Source: Anaerolineales bacterium
GTDB taxonomy: Bacteria; Chloroflexota; Anaerolineae; Anaerolineales; Villigracilaceae
Assembly: GCA_020851785.1 (NCBI GenBank)
Contig: JADZCC010000023.1
Coordinates: 1 to 64,000 of the forward strand
DNA: 64,000 nt
Reading direction: 5' to 3'
Positions 24,919-32,762 of the stretch are shown here, in pieces. The position numbers were made by a program, and so were the translations under genes. The stretch's first letter is position 1; every line of letters begins with the position of its first letter. The notes beneath the pieces are model-generated. The model ran no database searches, was not told the DNA's origin, and saw nothing but the letters and a program-made list of their open reading frames with translations.

Positions 24919-25635
24919 CTAACTGCCGCCCACCCGCCGATTGACATGAAAGCGGAAATAGCCGGGGATGAAATAGCTCAACGAATAGTCCACATTCCTT
25001 CCAGTAGAATCAAACAACTGGGCGGAGAAATGCAAGAGCACGTCGCCGCGTTGAATTTCCAGCGCTTTGGCCACCTCGGCCGTGGCGTCAATGGCGCTGA
25101 TGTTGGCGCGGGAAGAGGTCAGAGAATCGCCGCGCTCCAGTAACAGGTCCAGCACCGAGCCGCGAAAGTTCGCAGGCAAATCTTTGAAGTGCAAAACGTC
25201 CTCGGGCAAAATATCCACCAGATAAGCCACCGGCCGGCCTTCGGCGCGGATGACGCGACGCACGCGAGTCACTTTCGCGCCCACGCCAACTTTCAAACTC
25301 TCCGCCGAAGCTTCATCCGCCTTGGCCGCTTCAAGCTCCAAATCGCTGACTGAAATTTCAAGTCCCAAACGTTCCGCCAGCGTTTCCAGGCTTTCCAACA
25401 CTTCCAGCCCGCCCTCCATCACGGAAATTTTTCCAACCACAAACGTGCCGGAACCCTGCCGACGGCGAATCATGCCTTGCGTTTCAAAAGCGCGCATCGC
25501 TTCGCGCAGGGTGGCGCGCGAAACGCCCATTTGTTTGGCCAACTCAGGCTCCGAAGGCAGGCGTTGGCCGGCCGGAGAGCGCGCAATTAATTCAGCCAGA
25601 TCGTTTTGCAAACGTTGAAATGGAAAATTTGCCAT
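24919..25635 (-). CDS. GntR family regulator with UTRA (HutC-type) domain
   Basis: 238 residues. The winged-helix domain (about 10-70) reads QRLPSEPELAKQMGVSRATLREAM then RRRQGSGTFV. The C-terminal ligand-binding part (about 95-232) fits the UTRA domain of the HutC subfamily (VRRVIRAEGRPVAYLVDILP, then DYSLSYFIPGYFRFHVNRRV). It lies between adenine deaminase and the ygeY-like gene in the same directon, so it is probably the local regulator with a purine-related effector. Candidate sites are at 18993 and 29236. Confidence 0.88.
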   Translation of the reverse strand: MANFPFQRLQNDLAELIARSPAGQRLPSEPELAKQMGVSRATLREAMRAFETQGMIRRRQGSGTFVVGKISVMEGGLEVLESLETLAERLGLEISVSDLELEAAKADEASAESLKVGVGAKVTRVRRVIRAEGRPVAYLVDILPEDVLHFKDLPANFRGSVLDLLLERGDSLTSSRANISAIDATAEVAKALEIQRGDVLLHFSAQLFDSTGRNVDYSLSYFIPGYFRFHVNRRVGGS

Positions 25636-25659
25636 AGGTTTTCACTCGTTTCTTTTTTT

Positions 25660-27450
25660 CTAATCATCCAATACGTCTATAAAATCAAACTGGGTCACAT
25701 CCACCAGTCCCCGGTCTGAAATGCGCAATTCAGGAATCACGACCAACGCGGATAAACTCAATTGCATATTCGGGTTGTTTAATTCGCTTCCGCACATTTT
25801 GAACCCCTCCAAAACCGTTGTGGCTTTTTGGGCCACAACTTCCGCCCGTTCATTCGACATCAACCCCGCAATCGGCAATTCCACCAGCCCGACCACTTCC
25901 CCATTTAAAACCACAACCTGCCCGCCGCCGCATTTGGCCAATTCATTTGCGGCCAGCGCCATGCTCGCGTCATCCGTACCCACCACCAACAGATGATGGC
26001 TGTCATGCGCGACGGTGGAAGCGACGGCGCATTGGCGCGTAAACCCAAAGCCGCTAATCAGCCCCAGCGTCACTTTGCCCGTTCCCTTATGCCGTTCCAC
26101 AATCGCGATCTTCGCCAAATCTTTTTTCAGATCGGCGTGAACCTGACCCTCTTCCACAATGACCTTCATTTTGAGATGACGAGTCGGCGCCTGATTTTCA
26201 ATCACCCCAATCACATGCGCCTCCAATTCGGACCCGTGTGCGGCTCTCGTCCGAAGGGCAAAATCTTCCGCTGTGAGTTTGCGCTTCACTTTCACCGACC
26301 GAGTCGCCCATTTGGGATATTTCACCGCCGGTAATTTAATTTGCAGTTCCCCTTTTTCTGCAAGCGCTACGCCTTTGGCAATTACAGTTTCCGCTTTGAA
26401 ATTCATCAAATCTTCGACCAATAAAATATCGCCCCAACGTCCGGGGGCAATCATCCCTATTTCTTTACTTAGCCCAAAATGTTCGGCGGTGTTAATCGTC
26501 ATCATCTGAAGCGCCGTCATCGGATTCAAGCCTTCGGAAATGGCGTGACGCAGAACGCGATCCATGTGCCCTTCTTGAGTCAATGTTCCGGCGTGGCTAT
26601 CATCCGTACACAAGAGGAAGCGGCGCGCATCCAGTTTCTTTTCCGTAATCGCTTTGACCTGCGCGGCCACGTCAAACCAGGCCGAGCCATAGCGTAGCAT
26701 GGGCTTCATCCCCTGACGGACTCTGGCAATCGCGTCTTCAACGCGCGTGCCTTCGTGATCGTCTTCCGCGCCGCCCGCCACATAGCCATGAAAGGGAAGC
26801 CCCAAATCTGGCGAGGCGTAATGCCCGCCGACGGTTTTGCCCGCCGCATGAGTCAACGCCATTTCAGCGAGCATTTTTTTATCGCCCATGAACACGCCGG
26901 GGAAATTCATCATCTCGCCCAGCCCAATGATTCCCGGCCACGTCAGCGCTTCGGCCACTTCTTTGGGACCAATCGAAGCGCCGGGCGTTTCCAAACCTGG
27001 GGCGGATGGCACGCACGAAGGCATTTGCACCCAGACGTGAATCGGTTGCTTTTGGGCTTCGTCCACCATTAACTTCACGCCCTTAAGCCCAAAGACGTTC
27101 GCAATTTCATGCGGGTCAATGAACAGGCCGGTTGTGCCGCGCACCGCCACAGCGCGGACAAACTCCGTCACCGTCAGCATTCCCGATTCAACGTGCATGT
27201 GCGCGTCCAACAGACCGGGGACTAAATATTTCCCATTGGCGTCAATCACTTTGGTTTTTTTGCCAATCGTCTGGCTGGCGTCGCGCCCGACAAAGGCGAT
27301 ATGCCCTTGCACAATGGCAATATCGGTATTGGGGATGATCTCGCCGGATTGCACGCTCACCCATTTGCCATTCCGAATCACGAGGTCGGCCGGGGCGCGG
27401 CCCATGGCTACATCCACCAGCGCTTGCGTAAGTTTTATAGAAGCGGGCAT
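25660..27450 (-). CDS. ade: adenine deaminase
   Basis: 596 residues, amidohydrolase superfamily. DAHMHVESGM is the metal-binding start, FIDPHEIANVFG and GHYASPDLG follow, and LCTDDSHAGTL carries the late metal Asp. The long C-terminal domain with GFGFTRQCAVASTVAHDSHHL is diagnostic of bacterial adenine deaminase (Ade, about 590 residues). It converts adenine to hypoxanthine and ammonia. It sits 24 bases upstream of the GntR gene and 19 bases downstream of a small membrane protein gene. Confidence 0.94.
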   Translation of the reverse strand: MPASIKLTQALVDVAMGRAPADLVIRNGKWVSVQSGEIIPNTDIAIVQGHIAFVGRDASQTIGKKTKVIDANGKYLVPGLLDAHMHVESGMLTVTEFVRAVAVRGTTGLFIDPHEIANVFGLKGVKLMVDEAQKQPIHVWVQMPSCVPSAPGLETPGASIGPKEVAEALTWPGIIGLGEMMNFPGVFMGDKKMLAEMALTHAAGKTVGGHYASPDLGLPFHGYVAGGAEDDHEGTRVEDAIARVRQGMKPMLRYGSAWFDVAAQVKAITEKKLDARRFLLCTDDSHAGTLTQEGHMDRVLRHAISEGLNPMTALQMMTINTAEHFGLSKEIGMIAPGRWGDILLVEDLMNFKAETVIAKGVALAEKGELQIKLPAVKYPKWATRSVKVKRKLTAEDFALRTRAAHGSELEAHVIGVIENQAPTRHLKMKVIVEEGQVHADLKKDLAKIAIVERHKGTGKVTLGLISGFGFTRQCAVASTVAHDSHHLLVVGTDDASMALAANELAKCGGGQVVVLNGEVVGLVELPIAGLMSNERAEVVAQKATTVLEGFKMCGSELNNPNMQLSLSALVVIPELRISDRGLVDVTQFDFIDVLDD

Positions 27451-27469
27451 GGGCGTTTCTCCAGTTTGA

Positions 27470-27775
27470 TTAAACGGCGTGAATGACGTTCAGCAACAAC
27501 CAAATCATCAGGAAATACGGAACTGCAAAAATCCAGGCCAGCATTTCGCGGTCGCGGTACATAAAATAGGCGGAGAGAAAAGGAATCAGCGGCAATAAAA
27601 AGACCGGGGATTGAATTACCGGAAAGCCGCTCAACGCCCAGGAAAACGGGAGCGCCAACACAGCCGCGGCCACTAAAAAACGAAACTCTCTGCGAAACAG
27701 CCCGGCCAAGGCCAAAATCACCGAGCCGAGGATGGCCGGCCAGCCGAGCATTGCGCCGATAAAGAAGTTTAGCAC
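27470..27775 (-). CDS. small membrane protein in the purine block
   Basis: 101 residues, almost entirely hydrophobic with three to four membrane segments. No family is recognised. It is spaced 12 bases from the 8-oxoguanine deaminase gene upstream and 19 bases from adenine deaminase downstream, so it is certainly cotranscribed with both. The size is small for a transporter. Confidence 0.6.
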   Translation of the reverse strand: MLNFFIGAMLGWPAILGSVILALAGLFRREFRFLVAAAVLALPFSWALSGFPVIQSPVFLLPLIPFLSAYFMYRDREMLAWIFAVPYFLMIWLLLNVIHAV

Positions 27776-27787
27776 CTTGGGACCTTT

Positions 27788-29212
27788 CTAATTTGCCAGC
27801 AGGCGCTTCGCGGCTTGGTTGTGACGTTCGATCAATTTGCCTTCATCCACGGTTGCCAATTGACCTTCCTTCACGACAAACTTTCCATTGACTACGGTGT
27901 AATCGGCGCGCACAGGTTGACCAAAGACAACGGCGGAAACCGGGTCGTGCATTCCGGCCAAGCCGAGTTGATTCAAGTTTACGGCAAAAAAATCGGCGCA
28001 TTTTCCAACTTCCAAAGAGCCAATATCTTTGCGCCCCAACACCGCGGCGCCGCCACGCGTGCCTAAGGCGAGCGCTTCACGCGCCGTCATTAGTTTTCTT
28101 TCGCCCTCACCCTGCCCTTCGCGAAGCACCCCTTTGGGGCTCCCAGAGGGAGAAGGTGTAGCAGAAAATCCGGTAATCCCCTCTTTGACGCGCGAGACCA
28201 GCATGGCGTTTCTCACTTCCGCCAGCAAATGCGAACCGTCGTTGGAGGCGGAACCATCCACGCCCAAGCCAACGTTCACGCCCGCCTGCAGATATTCCTT
28301 AAGTGGGGCAATGCCAGAGGCCAGCCGCATGTTGGAAGTGGGGCAATGCGCCACGCCGCATTGATGTTTGGCAAAGGCTTGAATCTCTATGGCGTTTACA
28401 TGCACGGCATGAGCAAACCATACGTCTGCGCCCATCCAATCCACCGCTTGCATATAATCCACCGGACGATGGCCAAATTTTTCGAGACAAAATTGTTCTT
28501 CGTCTTCGGTTTCGGCTAAATGCGTATGCAAGCGCACGCCATAGTTGCGCGCCAGCTTTGCGGATTGCTTCATCAAATCGGTGGTGACGCTAAACGGCGA
28601 ACACGGCGCCAGCACAATTTGAGTCATGGAGCCGGGTTTCGCGTCGTGATAGGTTTCGATCAGGCGTTGCGAATCTTTGAGAATCGCATCTTCGGAATCC
28701 ACCACCGAATCCGGCGGCAGGCCACCTTGCGATTCGCCGAGGCTCATCGAGCCGCGCGAAGCCGCCAGCCGCAGGCCAACTTCCAGCGCGGCGGCAATCT
28801 CGTCGTCCAGTTTTGAGCCGTTTGGATACAGATAGAGATGATCCGACGCGGTCGTGCATCCCGAAAAGGCAAGTTCCGCCAAGGCCGTCTGAGTCGAAGT
28901 GAAGATGTCTTCGGGTTTTATCTTCGCCCAAATTGGGTATAAGGTCTTGAGCCAATTAAATAAATTGGCGTCTTGCGCGGCCGGGACGGCCCGCGTGAGC
29001 GTTTGAAAGAAATGGTGATGGGTGTTGATCAGCCCGGGAAGCAGGACATGCCCTTTCAAATCCAGAACTTCGTCGGCGGTTTCGGGCAGTTCGCTGGTCT
29101 TCCCCACTTTTTGAATCAGTCCGCGCCGAACAAAAAGACCACCTTCGGGAATCTCGCGTTGATGGTCGTCCATGGTGACAAGATAAGCGTTTTTGATTAA
29201 GAGCGTAGACAT
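27788..29212 (-). CDS. 8-oxoguanine deaminase (SsnA/AtzB-like amidohydrolase)
   Basis: 474 residues from ATG 29212. Metal site NTHHHFFQ (His 65-67), RAVPAAQDANLFNWL, SDHLYLYPNG, HTHLAET and GLGVDGSASNDGSHL match the 8-oxoguanine deaminase branch of the cyclic amidohydrolases. It gives urate from 8-oxoguanine, and the same family includes SsnA of the E. coli purine cluster. Residues about 350-373 are an insertion absent from relatives as I know them. It is encoded by a palindromic repeat (28101-28157) and placed between a helix and the MTAREAL block. It is the first gene of the minus-strand purine group and has a good promoter. Confidence 0.88.
   Translation of the reverse strand: MSTLLIKNAYLVTMDDHQREIPEGGLFVRRGLIQKVGKTSELPETADEVLDLKGHVLLPGLINTHHHFFQTLTRAVPAAQDANLFNWLKTLYPIWAKIKPEDIFTSTQTALAELAFSGCTTASDHLYLYPNGSKLDDEIAAALEVGLRLAASRGSMSLGESQGGLPPDSVVDSEDAILKDSQRLIETYHDAKPGSMTQIVLAPCSPFSVTTDLMKQSAKLARNYGVRLHTHLAETEDEEQFCLEKFGHRPVDYMQAVDWMGADVWFAHAVHVNAIEIQAFAKHQCGVAHCPTSNMRLASGIAPLKEYLQAGVNVGLGVDGSASNDGSHLLAEVRNAMLVSRVKEGITGFSATPSPSGSPKGVLREGQGEGERKLMTAREALALGTRGGAAVLGRKDIGSLEVGKCADFFAVNLNQLGLAGMHDPVSAVVFGQPVRADYTVVNGKFVVKEGQLATVDEGKLIERHNQAAKRLLAN
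28101..28157 (-). repeat. CCCTCACCC-type palindromic element, in frame in 8-oxoguanine deaminase
   Basis: Plus-strand text begins CGCCCTCACCCTGCCC and ends CTCCCAGAGGGAGAAGG, with an extra CACCCCTTTGGGG hairpin inside. Read with the gene it encodes PSPSGSPKG...GEGE. Same family, orientation and frame as 48201 and 57133. Confidence 0.75.
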
Positions 29213-29235
29213 GAGCGCCTTTTGGATTGGTCTAG

Positions 29236-29246
29236 TTGTCTGACAA
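29236..29246 (-). promoter_or_regulatory. candidate operator upstream of 8-oxoguanine deaminase
   Basis: TTGTCAGACAA on the minus strand, a perfect 5-bp inverted repeat around one base, four bases after the -10 box and over the expected transcription start. It shares TCAGACAACT with the site in front of the BMP operon. Confidence 0.5.
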
Positions 29247-29250
29247 ATTG

Positions 29251-29279
29251 AGTTTAGCAAAAAAGGGAACGCTTGTCAA
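29251..29279 (-). promoter_or_regulatory. promoter of the purine deaminase block
   Basis: On the minus strand TTGACA (29279-29274), a 17-base spacer and TAAACT (29256-29251). It has the same hexamers and spacing as the promoter at 6303. Confidence 0.75.
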
Positions 29280-29300
29280 TTCGGAAACCCTCCAAAGAAA

Positions 29301-30410
29301 TTATTGCGTTTGCGCGTACACGCGCGCAAATTCGCGCAGAAATTCTTCGGCGATGTCTGCATTATAGATGACCAGCATGTTTTCGTCGTTGCGGGTTTCG
29401 GCGCTGTTGGTGAAGTTGTACGAACCAAAAATCACAATACTTTCGTCAATGATCATCACCTTATGGTGCATTTGACCCGGGTTGCCGTCGCGTTTGACAT
29501 CCAACCCGGCATGTTGAAAGCCGTCAAACTCCGTGCCGACGTTTGAATTAATTTGCTCATCTTCCATCACGCCTTTCACGGTCACGCCGTCCGCCACGCG
29601 CGCGCGAACGGCCGCGCCGACTTCGTCCGCAGTAAAAGAGAAGGCCATAAAGTACACGCTGTGTTTGGCGTTTTCAATCAACTCCAGCAAACTGGCCTGC
29701 GCGTGATCGTCCGGCGAAAAATATACGTCAATCGGCGTGCCGTCAATCGTCACGCGCGGATTGGGCGTCTCGGCGACAACGTCGTCGCCAAATTTATCGT
29801 CGTTGAACATCTCGTCAAATTCTTTGGCGTAATCTTCCGCCAACTTCACGGAACGAATCCGCATCAGATTATTATTATCTTCATACGCGCCAGAGTCGGT
29901 ATAGTTCATGGAGCCGGTCCAAACTTCGGCGTTGTCAATCACCGTGAATTTATTGTGCATCAGGCCTTCGCGGCGATCTCCCAAAATTGGAATGCCCGCG
30001 TCTTTCAAGCGTTGCGGGTCGGCGCGACTCAGGGTGTCGCTTTCCATCACCAAACGGACTTGCACACCGCGATCGTGCGCGCGCAATAAGGCGTCGCGCA
30101 CGCTGTTCAGGCTTAAACTATAAATGGCCATATCAATGCTCAACTTGGCGGAATCCAGCGCGGCCACAAACTGGCCGTCTGGGCCGCCGGTTTTTTGCGC
30201 CGCCAAAGGGCTGACGGGGTTGGTGAAATACAAGTCAAACCACGGGCCGGTTAATCCATACCCGGCGGGCAGTGAAAACTCTGTCAGCGTGGCGGAAGAC
30301 TCAGGCGCAGAATCAACCGTCGGCGGAGTCAGCGGCGCGATGGTCGTCGTCGTTCCGCAAGCCAGCATTAAGCTCGTCAGGGTTAATAAGCCAATCCAAT
30401 TCTTTTTCAT
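29301..30410 (-). CDS. phospholipase D-like lipoprotein with two HKD motifs
   Basis: 369 residues from ATG 30410; an upstream in-frame start is unlikely because the promoter -10 lies in between. Lipobox LMLAC gives a lipid anchor, followed by a Pro/Thr linker. Two PLD halves carry HNKFTVID and HHKVMIID (HxKxxxxD), each followed by GSxNxT/S (TGSMNYTDSG and FGSYNFTNSA). It is probably a secreted, anchored phosphodiesterase acting on lipid or nucleic acid. It is transcribed divergently from murJ from overlapping -10 boxes and its mRNA is predicted to be leaderless. Confidence 0.88.
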   Translation of the reverse strand: MKKNWIGLLTLTSLMLACGTTTTIAPLTPPTVDSAPESSATLTEFSLPAGYGLTGPWFDLYFTNPVSPLAAQKTGGPDGQFVAALDSAKLSIDMAIYSLSLNSVRDALLRAHDRGVQVRLVMESDTLSRADPQRLKDAGIPILGDRREGLMHNKFTVIDNAEVWTGSMNYTDSGAYEDNNNLMRIRSVKLAEDYAKEFDEMFNDDKFGDDVVAETPNPRVTIDGTPIDVYFSPDDHAQASLLELIENAKHSVYFMAFSFTADEVGAAVRARVADGVTVKGVMEDEQINSNVGTEFDGFQHAGLDVKRDGNPGQMHHKVMIIDESIVIFGSYNFTNSAETRNDENMLVIYNADIAEEFLREFARVYAQTQ

Positions 30411-30416
30411 AAAACC

Positions 30417-30424
30417 ATTATAAT
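30417..30424. promoter_or_regulatory. symmetric shared -10 element for PLD gene (-) and murJ (+)
   Basis: ATTATAAT contains TATAAT on both strands (minus 30422-30417, plus 30419-30424). The PLD ATG follows after 6 bases and the murJ ATG after 10 bases. Confidence 0.65.
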
Positions 30425-30434
30425 CCGCCACTCT

Positions 30435-32051
30435 ATGACTACATCGAATGCAAATCAACAAATTGCGCGCGCGGCGGGCACGGTGATGGCGGCGATTGTG
30501 CTCGGCCAGGTGGCCGGGTTGGCGCGCGGGATTTTAGTGGCGCGGGCGTTTGGCGCTTCGCCCGAACTGGACGCTTTTTTTGCGGCCAATCGCGTGAGCG
30601 AAACTTTATTTTTATTGGTGGCGGGCGGCGCGTTGGGCTCGGCTTTTATTCCGACGTTTACGGGATTGTTGGCCAAAGATGAAAAGGTTGCGGCCTGGCG
30701 GCTGGCCAGCGAAATTGCGAATGCGGTCACGCTGACCCTCAGCCTGCTGGCGGCGTTAATTGCATTTTTTGCGCCGCAAGTGGTGCGCTTCGCCCTCGCC
30801 CCGGGCTTCTCCACCAACCCAGAGCTTTTTGCTTTAACTGTTGCCTTGTTGCGCATTCAATTAATTTCGGCGGTTTTGTTTGGGCTGGGCGGTTTGATCG
30901 TAGGCATTTTGAACGCGCATCAAATCTTTTTAATCCCTGCATTAACTCCGGCGCTCTACCAACTGGGCATTATTTTCGGGGCGGTGGTCCTCGCTCCGTG
31001 GATGGGAATTTACGGGCTGGCCTGGGGCGTGGCGCTGGGTTCGGCTTTATATCTGCTGGTGCAAGTTCCCGGCCTGGTAAAGTTGATTCGTCCACTGACC
31101 AAGCCCGCCGATACAGCGCGTCTCAACCTGTGGGCCTGGGTTTGGGAAAAACTGGGCGGCCACGACGCGAACGCCCGTCAGGTGATTTTGTTAATGGGCC
31201 CGCGCTTGCTGGGCGTGGCCGTGGTGCAATTAAATTTTTGGGTAAACGCTTATCTGGCTTCGCAAATGGCGGAAGGCAGTTTAACCGGACTTAGTTATGG
31301 CTTTTCGTTGATGATTATGGCGCAGGCGGCGATTGCCCAATCGGTGGCGATTGCGGCCATGCCGACTTTTTCCGCGCAACATGCGCTCAATCAGCAGGCG
31401 GAAATGCGTTCGGCCCTGGCCTCTTCCCTACGCGGAATTTTGTTGATGGCCATTCCGGCGAGCGTCGGTTTAATGATCTTACGCGAGCCGCTGGTGGCCT
31501 TCCTCTTTCAGCGCGGCAAGTTCGACGCGCAAGGCGTACAACTCACCGCCTGGGCTTTGCTCTGGTACGCGGCCGGTATGGTGGGCCATTCGGTGATGGA
31601 AATTTTGACCCGCGCTTTTTACGCCCAACATGACACAAAAACGCCGGTGTTAATCGGCGCAGTGGCGATGAGTTTGAACGTGGCCTTGAGCGTGTTGTTT
31701 GCAAAATGGTTCGCGGCGCTCGGCTGGATGCCGCACGGCGGGCTGGCTTTGGCCAACTCGACGGCCACGGCTCTAGAGGCGGCCGCGCTCTTCATCTTTA
31801 TGCGGAAACGGTTAAATGGAATTGAGGGAAAGTTCATCTGGCGGGGAGCGCTTCCGGCTAGTTTTGCGGCGGTCTTGATGGGCGGCGCGCTGTTTGCGTG
31901 GCTCCAAATTGGCCGGGGGCTGAGCGCGTGGCTTCTCGCTCCGCTGGGCGTATTGCTCGGCGGCGGCGTGTACGGGCTGGGCTTATTGCTCTTGCGCGCG
32001 CCGGAAGCGACTTATTTAATGAACAAACTGACGCGCCGGTTAAAACGTTAA
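30435..32051 (+). CDS. murJ: lipid II flippase MurJ (MviN family)
   Basis: 538 residues, about 14 membrane segments. Typical parts are GLARGILVARAFGASPELDAF near the N-terminus, NRVSETLFLLVAGGALGSAFIP, and the later block LMILREPLVAFLFQRGKFD. MurJ moves lipid II across the membrane for peptidoglycan synthesis. Its presence supports a wall with peptidoglycan. It is convergent with the DUF212 gene (4-base gap) and divergent from the PLD gene. Confidence 0.93.
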   Translation: MTTSNANQQIARAAGTVMAAIVLGQVAGLARGILVARAFGASPELDAFFAANRVSETLFLLVAGGALGSAFIPTFTGLLAKDEKVAAWRLASEIANAVTLTLSLLAALIAFFAPQVVRFALAPGFSTNPELFALTVALLRIQLISAVLFGLGGLIVGILNAHQIFLIPALTPALYQLGIIFGAVVLAPWMGIYGLAWGVALGSALYLLVQVPGLVKLIRPLTKPADTARLNLWAWVWEKLGGHDANARQVILLMGPRLLGVAVVQLNFWVNAYLASQMAEGSLTGLSYGFSLMIMAQAAIAQSVAIAAMPTFSAQHALNQQAEMRSALASSLRGILLMAIPASVGLMILREPLVAFLFQRGKFDAQGVQLTAWALLWYAAGMVGHSVMEILTRAFYAQHDTKTPVLIGAVAMSLNVALSVLFAKWFAALGWMPHGGLALANSTATALEAAALFIFMRKRLNGIEGKFIWRGALPASFAAVLMGGALFAWLQIGRGLSAWLLAPLGVLLGGGVYGLGLLLLRAPEATYLMNKLTRRLKR

Positions 32052-32055
32052 AACT

Positions 32056-32508
32056 TTACGGCCACAACTTCCACTGTGCGAAGGCTACAACAAAGCCCAA
32101 TAGGATGCCGCCGACCACTTCGAGCGGGGTGTGTCCGATCACTTCTTTGAGGTCGTTCTCGTCCCAGACGTGGCCTTTGAGCAATTCTTCAAACAGGACG
32201 TTAATCCTTTCGGCTTGCATCCCGGCCTGGCGGCGAACTCCGGCCGCGTCGTGGGCGATGATCATAGTAATGCCGGTGGCAATCGCAAAGAGTGGGTTAT
32301 CAAAACCATAGTAGAAGCCCACCGCCAGCGTGCCGGAGACCATCAGCGCGGTATGCGAAGAGGGCATGCCGCCAGCGGCGAAAAACATGGCCCACATCCA
32401 GCGCCGCGAGCGGATGTATTCCGTGGGGATTTTGAGAAACTGCGCGAGGAGCCAGGCCGTTACAACGGCGATTAAAACCTTGTTCGCAAATAGCGGAGCC
32501 AGGTTCAT
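32056..32508 (-). CDS. divergent PAP2 family protein (DUF212/YuiD)
   Basis: 150 residues, four membrane segments. GGMPSSHTALM, AHDAAGVRRQAGMQA and the closing GHTPLEVVGGILLG define this family of membrane phosphatase-like proteins. Its physiological substrate is not established. It overlaps the end of xseB by 4 bases, so it is cotranscribed with the exonuclease VII genes. Confidence 0.9.
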   Translation of the reverse strand: MNLAPLFANKVLIAVVTAWLLAQFLKIPTEYIRSRRWMWAMFFAAGGMPSSHTALMVSGTLAVGFYYGFDNPLFAIATGITMIIAHDAAGVRRQAGMQAERINVLFEELLKGHVWDENDLKEVIGHTPLEVVGGILLGFVVAFAQWKLWP

Positions 32509-32750
32509 TCAGTTTCTTCCTCGAAGGGAGTTAAGGTTTCGTCGGTCAGTTTTTGCACTTTGAGTTGAGCGGCTTCCAAGAGCGCCCCACAACGGGCGGC
32601 CAAGGCCTGTCCGCGTTCAAACAGTTTTAGCGCTTCTTCCAGCGGGTTTTGATTTTCTTCCAAAGCCGTCACCAGGCCTTCCAACTCCGTCAGCGCTTCT
32701 TCATAAGATAATTCGTCAATTGCTCTTTCGTTCGATTTTGCCTTTGCCAT
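32505..32750 (-). CDS. xseB: exodeoxyribonuclease VII small subunit
   Basis: 81 residues, the XseB helical hairpin: LSYEEALTELEGLVTALEE, then NPLEEALKLFERGQAL. It binds XseA to form exonuclease VII, which degrades single-stranded DNA. It follows xseA by 12 bases and overlaps the DUF212 gene. Confidence 0.95.
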   Translation of the reverse strand: MAKAKSNERAIDELSYEEALTELEGLVTALEENQNPLEEALKLFERGQALAARCGALLEAAQLKVQKLTDETLTPFEEETE

Positions 32751-32762
32751 AAATACTCCGAA

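Noticed and set aside
27788..29212. Guanine deaminase or atrazine chlorohydrolase
   Set aside because: The AVPAAQDANLF, SDHLYLYPNG and VDGSASNDGS motifs fit the 8-oxoguanine deaminase branch better. An SsnA-like role of unknown substrate remains possible.
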